DNA of 38,723 nt from Chloroflexota bacterium (GTDB lineage Bacteria; Chloroflexota; Dehalococcoidia; SZUA-161): contig JAJYLC010000011.1 in NCBI GenBank assembly GCA_021787935.1, positions 1-38,723 of the forward strand, read 5' to 3'. Below are positions 34,412 to 38,723 of this stretch, piece by piece. Within the stretch, counting starts at the first letter, position 1. Each line of letters begins with the position of its first letter. Under the pieces are notes generated by a model. That model had not been told where the DNA came from. It saw nothing but the letters and a program-made list of their open reading frames with translations, and searched no databases. Made by a program: the position numbers and the translations under genes.

Positions 34412-35485
34412 TTACCAGTGTACATCGACCCTGGTGACGATACCCAGCGGCTCCCAATGATAATTGCCCAGAATAGCTTGTAGAGCCTCTATCTGACTCC
34501 TTAGAACCTGCATCTGTTGGTAGGTAAGGTGGCCGGAGTTGTATAAGTTAATATCAGCTTCGTAATTAGCCCACTCCTGCGTCCACTGCTCATAGAACGC
34601 GTAATCGAAAGAAGTAGCCTTATCCAGCGATATAAGGCCATACTGTTGGCCCACTTCTATATAAGCCACCTTGTCGTACTCTGCATAGGCATCCTGACCA
34701 TCCAGACTGCTGCCAAAGGTGGGAGCCTGGAACCCGGGGCCTGTGCAGTCGATAAAAACCAGACCTCTGTCCGTGGTATTGAAAGCGTCCAGGGCGTGTC
34801 CGGGTCCCTCTGCAAAATCAATGCTGACATACGCGGTTTTTATTCCGGCTGCCTCTGCTCTGTTATGCAGCATGGCAGCGAAGTCGGCACATACGAAGGA
34901 ACCCGGGATGTAGAGGTGGGAATTAGTGTCATCATTCATGACAAACTGTTTGACCTGCTCCCAGGTCACATCGACAGCTTGAGGATTCTCCTGGAGCCTG
35001 ATAGGGCTGCCGTTCCCGCCTACGGCATTCAGCACATCGAAGACCTGAGTGTAATAGACCTTATTACCTACAACAGCCACCCCAACACCCGTCGCCCTCG
35101 CCTCGCTCCTGAGCATGGCATCTCTGAGCTCGCTGTTTTTATAGCAGTATTCCACTTGATCTTGAGCGGTGCCCTCAACGAGCCTGGGCGAGCCCCCTGA
35201 GTAGGAGACCCACCACGAATTATGCAGCAGATAGTGAAGCTCAGTGGAATTTTCCAAGTCCTGCGAAAGCTGGCTGGCTGCGAATTGCCTGGCCAATGCA
35301 TCCAAAGCAGGGTCCCTGGCCAGTATGCTGAGGCCGTTATCCTGCCTGATTTTGTTGACCTGAGTGTATATAACATCCTCCACTTCCGATGCTGTGACGG
35401 CAGATGCAATACAGGAGGACAGAATCGCCACGCCGAATGCGATGATTAAGAGGCAGGAGATAAGTAATATTAATCGTTTATTCAT
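34412..35485 (-). CDS. Secreted/lipoprotein-like protein with a CAP-like N-terminal domain and a transglutaminase-like C-terminal domain
   Basis: Signal-like LILLISCLLIIAFGVAILSSC; CAP-like VNKIRQDNGLSILARDPALDALARQFAASQ; transglutaminase-like GSFVCADFAAMLHNRAEAAGIKTAYV...GHALDAF...GLVFIDCTG. Confidence 0.7.
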   Translation of the reverse strand: MNKRLILLISCLLIIAFGVAILSSCIASAVTASEVEDVIYTQVNKIRQDNGLSILARDPALDALARQFAASQLSQDLENSTELHYLLHNSWWVSYSGGSPRLVEGTAQDQVEYCYKNSELRDAMLRSEARATGVGVAVVGNKVYYTQVFDVLNAVGGNGSPIRLQENPQAVDVTWEQVKQFVMNDDTNSHLYIPGSFVCADFAAMLHNRAEAAGIKTAYVSIDFAEGPGHALDAFNTTDRGLVFIDCTGPGFQAPTFGSSLDGQDAYAEYDKVAYIEVGQQYGLISLDKATSFDYAFYEQWTQEWANYEADINLYNSGHLTYQQMQVLRSQIEALQAILGNYHWEPLGIVTRVDVHW

Positions 35486-35916
35486 AGATCTTTTTACGAA
35501 CACTTTAAATTCCCAACATCAAATATGCTATCCTGGCACTTTTGTGAAGTGGAGGAATTTCTGAGGCCCTTCGCTCAGTCCGGGGACATCAGGACACCCC
35601 TACACTCGCACCCAAGGATTTCGGCAACCTAATTAGTGGCACGAAGTTCCATGACCATACGATTACAACTATATACCCGCATTTTACTAGCATACGATTC
35701 GTACGTCAACGTAATACTAGAGGTCGTTTAGTACTTTTTCAACCTCCCTTATCCTCCAATCTTTAGGAATTTCAGGTTTGTCCTGACATTTCTGTGAACC
35801 CCGGCAGAAGGAAGAGACCTCCGCACTCTCCTGATAATAAACAATCTTAGCCCACTTTCTATAGACCTATGCAGGCAGTTTGTGGTATATTCCTCAAAGG
35901 AGACGAGGCTGTGACC

Positions 35917-36555
35917 ATGGACCTGGAGACTGCCCGGCTCAGACTCATGCACCAACTGTCCCGCGAAATTCGCGACAAAAAAGTGCTCGATGTAATGACT
36001 CGTGTACCCCGTGAGCTATTTGTGCCTTCAGGCAGTCAGCATGCAGCTTACGAGAATATCCCTTTACCCATCGAGATGGGGCAGACGATCTCACAGCCGT
36101 TTATAGTAGCCCTGATGACCGAGGCAATGCAGATTACGAACAAGGATAAGGTGCTGGAGGTAGGCACCGGCAGCGGCTACCAGACTGCCATCCTCTGCGA
36201 GCTGGCAAACTGGGTGGTCACCGTAGAACGGCATCAGAGACTGCTAGATAAAGCGAAAAATGTTTTAACCAGGCTGGGCTACACTAATGTGGAGTTCCAC
36301 TGTACCGAAAAGATGCTGGGCTGGACCGAAGGAGCGCCCTACGACGCCATAATCGTTACCGCCGGCGCGCCCAACGTGCCCCAAATACTGCTGGACCAAC
36401 TGGCGGCAGAGGGACGGCTGGTGATACCGGTGGGCTCGCGCTTCGAACAGGAGTTGATGAAGGTGGTAAAGCGCAAAGAAGGACTAGAAACTACCAACCT
36501 AGGGGCCTGCCGCTTTGTCCCCCTCATTGGAGAAGGCGCCTGGGACGAGGGATAG
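35917..36555 (+). CDS. pcm: Protein-L-isoaspartate O-methyltransferase
   Basis: VPRELFVPSGSQHAAYENIPLPIEMGQTISQPFIVALMTEAMQ, VLEVGTGSGYQTAILCELA. Confidence 0.93.
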   Translation: MDLETARLRLMHQLSREIRDKKVLDVMTRVPRELFVPSGSQHAAYENIPLPIEMGQTISQPFIVALMTEAMQITNKDKVLEVGTGSGYQTAILCELANWVVTVERHQRLLDKAKNVLTRLGYTNVEFHCTEKMLGWTEGAPYDAIIVTAGAPNVPQILLDQLAAEGRLVIPVGSRFEQELMKVVKRKEGLETTNLGACRFVPLIGEGAWDEG

Positions 36556-36613
36556 CCAGAGGACGGGCGAGGGTGCCTATCCTACCTGTCTGCGGCTGCA
36601 CCTCCCGACTTAC

Positions 36614-36632
36614 CACAGGCGGGGCGCCTGTG
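36614..36632. repeat. Intergenic hairpin CACAGGCG-GGG-CGCCTGTG
   Basis: 8-bp perfect stem with GTAG-like flank when read on the minus strand (TAGCACAGGCGCCCCGCCTGTGG). Confidence 0.6.
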
Positions 36633-36756
36633 CTACCTAAATACTAAACCCGGTTCGAGCTTTTCTATCTATAAGCCAAAATCCTTAATTAAAGTTGACT
36701 GAGGTGATACAATAAATTGGAAGATTTTTCGCCTTTCAGGAGCAGGCAGCTTCGAT

Positions 36757-37386
36757 TTGACTGTAACATCTATCGTCCTCGCCGGTGGCCTCAGCTCCCG
36801 CCTGGGAAGAGAAAAACTCGCGGAGGTGATTTCTGGGAAAAGCCTGATCGAGCGAGCCATAAGCAGTTTGAGTTCACTGAGCCGAGAGATATTTATAGTG
36901 ATTTCGCAGAAGCAGGCAAGGTCATCCCTATCTTATACATATCCGGGAGCTAAAACCGTGGTTGACCTTTACCCGGGGAAAGGCTCCCTAATCGGTATCT
37001 ACACAGGGCTGGTACATTCCAGCAATTTTCTCAATCTGGTTGTCGCCTGCGATATGCCGTTTTTGAACCTGAACCTGCTGCGTTATATGGTCGATATCTC
37101 GCCCGGTTTCGATGTAGTTATACCAAAGGAGGACGACCAGACAGAGCCGCTTCATGCCGTATATTCCAAAAACTGCGCGGGACCGATGAAAAACCTGATT
37201 GAGCGGGCCGATCTCAAAATAACCGGTTTCCTCGATTCAGTGAAGGTAAGATATGTGGAAAAAGAGGAGTTGGACAGGTTCGACCCGCAACGCTTGAGCT
37301 TTTTCAATATCAATACCGAGTCCGACTTGAAGAAAGCCAGAATGCTGGCAGCACGAGAGAATTCAAAAAGAAAGAGCAGGAAATAA
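36757..37386 (+). CDS. mobA: Molybdenum cofactor guanylyltransferase (MobA-like)
   Basis: TTG start; VTSIVLAGGLSSRLGREKLAEVISGKSLIERA, VVACDMPFLNLNLLRYMV, TEPLHAVYSKNC. Confidence 0.9.
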   Translation: MTVTSIVLAGGLSSRLGREKLAEVISGKSLIERAISSLSSLSREIFIVISQKQARSSLSYTYPGAKTVVDLYPGKGSLIGIYTGLVHSSNFLNLVVACDMPFLNLNLLRYMVDISPGFDVVIPKEDDQTEPLHAVYSKNCAGPMKNLIERADLKITGFLDSVKVRYVEKEELDRFDPQRLSFFNINTESDLKKARMLAARENSKRKSRK

Positions 37387-37407
37387 TCGTAGCTGCCTGA
37401 ATAGAGG

Positions 37408-38670
37408 ATGCAGGGCGTGATATCTGTTGAGGAAGCACTGGAGAAAATCCTGAGCTATGTTAACGTCCTCGAACCGGAGGATGAACTCATCCTGAATAGC
37501 CTGGGGCGTGTCCTGGCGGAGGATATCTACTCCGACATAGACATACCGCCGCTGGACAACTCCGCCATGGACGGCTACGCTGTGCGGGCTGAGAGCACGA
37601 AAGATGCCAGCCCTTCCTCCCCGCGCATACTTCGCATCATCGGTGAGGTGGCCGCTGGCTATATAGCCAGTGAGGAGGTAACACCAGGCACTACTATCCG
37701 TATTATGACCGGTGCTCCCGTACCTAAAGGCGCTGACGCCGTGGTCCAGTTCGAAGATACAGACGAGGAAAAGCGCAAGGCAGCCAAGAAACCCCTGGAT
37801 GAGATCGGCATACTGCGTCAGGCGGCGAAGGGATTGAACATCAGGAAGGCTGGAGAAGATATCTCCAAAGGCAGCCTGGTCTTAAGTGCGGGGACAGTGC
37901 TCCGTCCCCAAGAGATTGGCGTTCTGGCCTCCCTGGGAAGAGATGTCGTATCCGTCATCCGACGGCCGGTGGTGGCTGTACTGGCGACCGGGGATGAGCT
38001 TGTGGACATAAAAGAGCAGCTCCCGCCAGGCAAGATATACAACAGCAACACCTACAGCCTTGCCGCGCAGGTAAGCCGCTATGGCGGCGTTCCCAAAATA
38101 CTGGGGATTGCCCGGGATAACATCGCGGCTTTGGAGGATAAAATAAAGCAGGCGCACGATGCCGACATGCTTATAACGTCCGCAGGGGTGTCCGTAGGAG
38201 AATACGATATAGTCAAGGATGTCCTGGCGCGGCTGGGAGAGGTAACCTTCTGGACAGTGCGCATGAAGCCGGGCAAGCCGCTTGCTTTTGGACTGCTGAA
38301 TCTGGGTAAAAAGAAAGTACCGCATCTCGGATTCCCGGGAAACCCGGTAAGCTCCATGATAACATTCGAGCAGTTCGCACGGCCTGCTATCCTGAAAATG
38401 CTGGGGAAAAAGGAATTCGCCAAACCCACTATCAAAGCCAGGAGCGAAGACCGTATCAATAACAGGGATAAACGGCGTATCTATGCCAGAGTAAGGGTAG
38501 CCAAACGCAATGGGCAGTATTTCGCCAGCCTGGTGGGACCTCAGGGGTCAGGCATATTGACCTCTATGGCACTGGCCAACGGTCTGATGATTGTCCCCGA
38601 AGATAAGGCAGCAATCGAGGCGGGCGAAGAAGTCCAGGTGCAGATGCTTGACTGGAACGAGGAGATGTAG
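37408..38670 (+). CDS. moeA: Molybdopterin molybdenumtransferase
   Basis: DIPPLDNSAMDGYAVRAEST, IMTGAPVPKGADAVVQFEDT, LATGDELVD, TSAGVSVGEYDIVKDVL, GFPGNPVSSMITFEQF. Confidence 0.95.
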   Translation: MQGVISVEEALEKILSYVNVLEPEDELILNSLGRVLAEDIYSDIDIPPLDNSAMDGYAVRAESTKDASPSSPRILRIIGEVAAGYIASEEVTPGTTIRIMTGAPVPKGADAVVQFEDTDEEKRKAAKKPLDEIGILRQAAKGLNIRKAGEDISKGSLVLSAGTVLRPQEIGVLASLGRDVVSVIRRPVVAVLATGDELVDIKEQLPPGKIYNSNTYSLAAQVSRYGGVPKILGIARDNIAALEDKIKQAHDADMLITSAGVSVGEYDIVKDVLARLGEVTFWTVRMKPGKPLAFGLLNLGKKKVPHLGFPGNPVSSMITFEQFARPAILKMLGKKEFAKPTIKARSEDRINNRDKRRIYARVRVAKRNGQYFASLVGPQGSGILTSMALANGLMIVPEDKAAIEAGEEVQVQMLDWNEEM

Positions 38671-38714
38671 ATGGTTCCCATAATATGCGTCGTCGGTAAG
38701 AGCGGGGTGGGCAA
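38671..38714 (+). CDS. mobB: 5' end of a MobB-like P-loop protein, truncated by the window edge
   Basis: MVPIICVVGKSGVGK directly after the moeA stop codon; Walker A start. Confidence 0.7.
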
Positions 38715-38723
38715 AGATCGGAA
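38715..38723. other. Probable residual Illumina adapter at the end of the assembled sequence
   Basis: Final 9 bases AGATCGGAA equal the start of the TruSeq adapter AGATCGGAAGAGC and replace the expected Walker A Thr/Ser codon. Confidence 0.7.

Noticed and set aside
34110-34457. 115-aa minus-strand ORF
   Set aside because: Translation of repeat-rich intergenic DNA (VIPAKLIP... from ATTCCCGC-type repeats), overlapping the end of a real gene.
1-38723. CRISPR arrays, tRNA or rRNA genes, transposases/IS elements
   Set aside because: No regularly spaced direct repeats, tRNA-like cloverleaf, rRNA signature or transposase motif was recognised by eye; a tool-based search could still find something.

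Overview
The window is a 38.7 kb stretch of bacterial DNA. Gene content suggests an uncultivated Chloroflexota/Dehalococcoidia-like genome, but that is only an inference. From left to right it holds: (1) the 3' end of a surface protein with a BIG2 Ig-like fold; (2) a seven-gene plus-strand acyl-CoA cluster (HMG-CoA-synthase-like/DUF35 fusion, SCPx-type thiolase, acyl-CoA dehydrogenase, MaoC-like protein, three family III CoA-transferases), followed by a convergent haloalkane-dehalogenase-like hydrolase; (3) a long minus-strand stress/osmolyte island (UspA, HEAT, P3A-type H+-ATPase, DUF1646 transporter, UspA, TreT-like trehalose synthase, MscS fused to a duplicated C-terminal domain, GT20/OtsA, an MscS remnant, TetR); (4) a radical SAM gene overlapping a zinc-ribbon/adenylate cyclase/AAA/TPR gene; (5) housekeeping genes (queA, L25/ctc, fmt, UbiA family, secG, gatB, pcm, mobA, moeA, 5' end of mobB). 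The observations I rate most highly are: an acyl-CoA cluster in which several enzymes appear to lack the canonical catalytic residue; a haloalkane-dehalogenase-like protein with Asn at the nucleophile position (HNWGG) but the other catalytic and halide-binding positions apparently kept; an MscS channel fused to an internally duplicated domain and encoded just upstream of a trehalose synthase; and an apparent Illumina adapter remnant at the 3' end of the window. Everything was read by eye from the sequence and the supplied ORF track; no database search was run.
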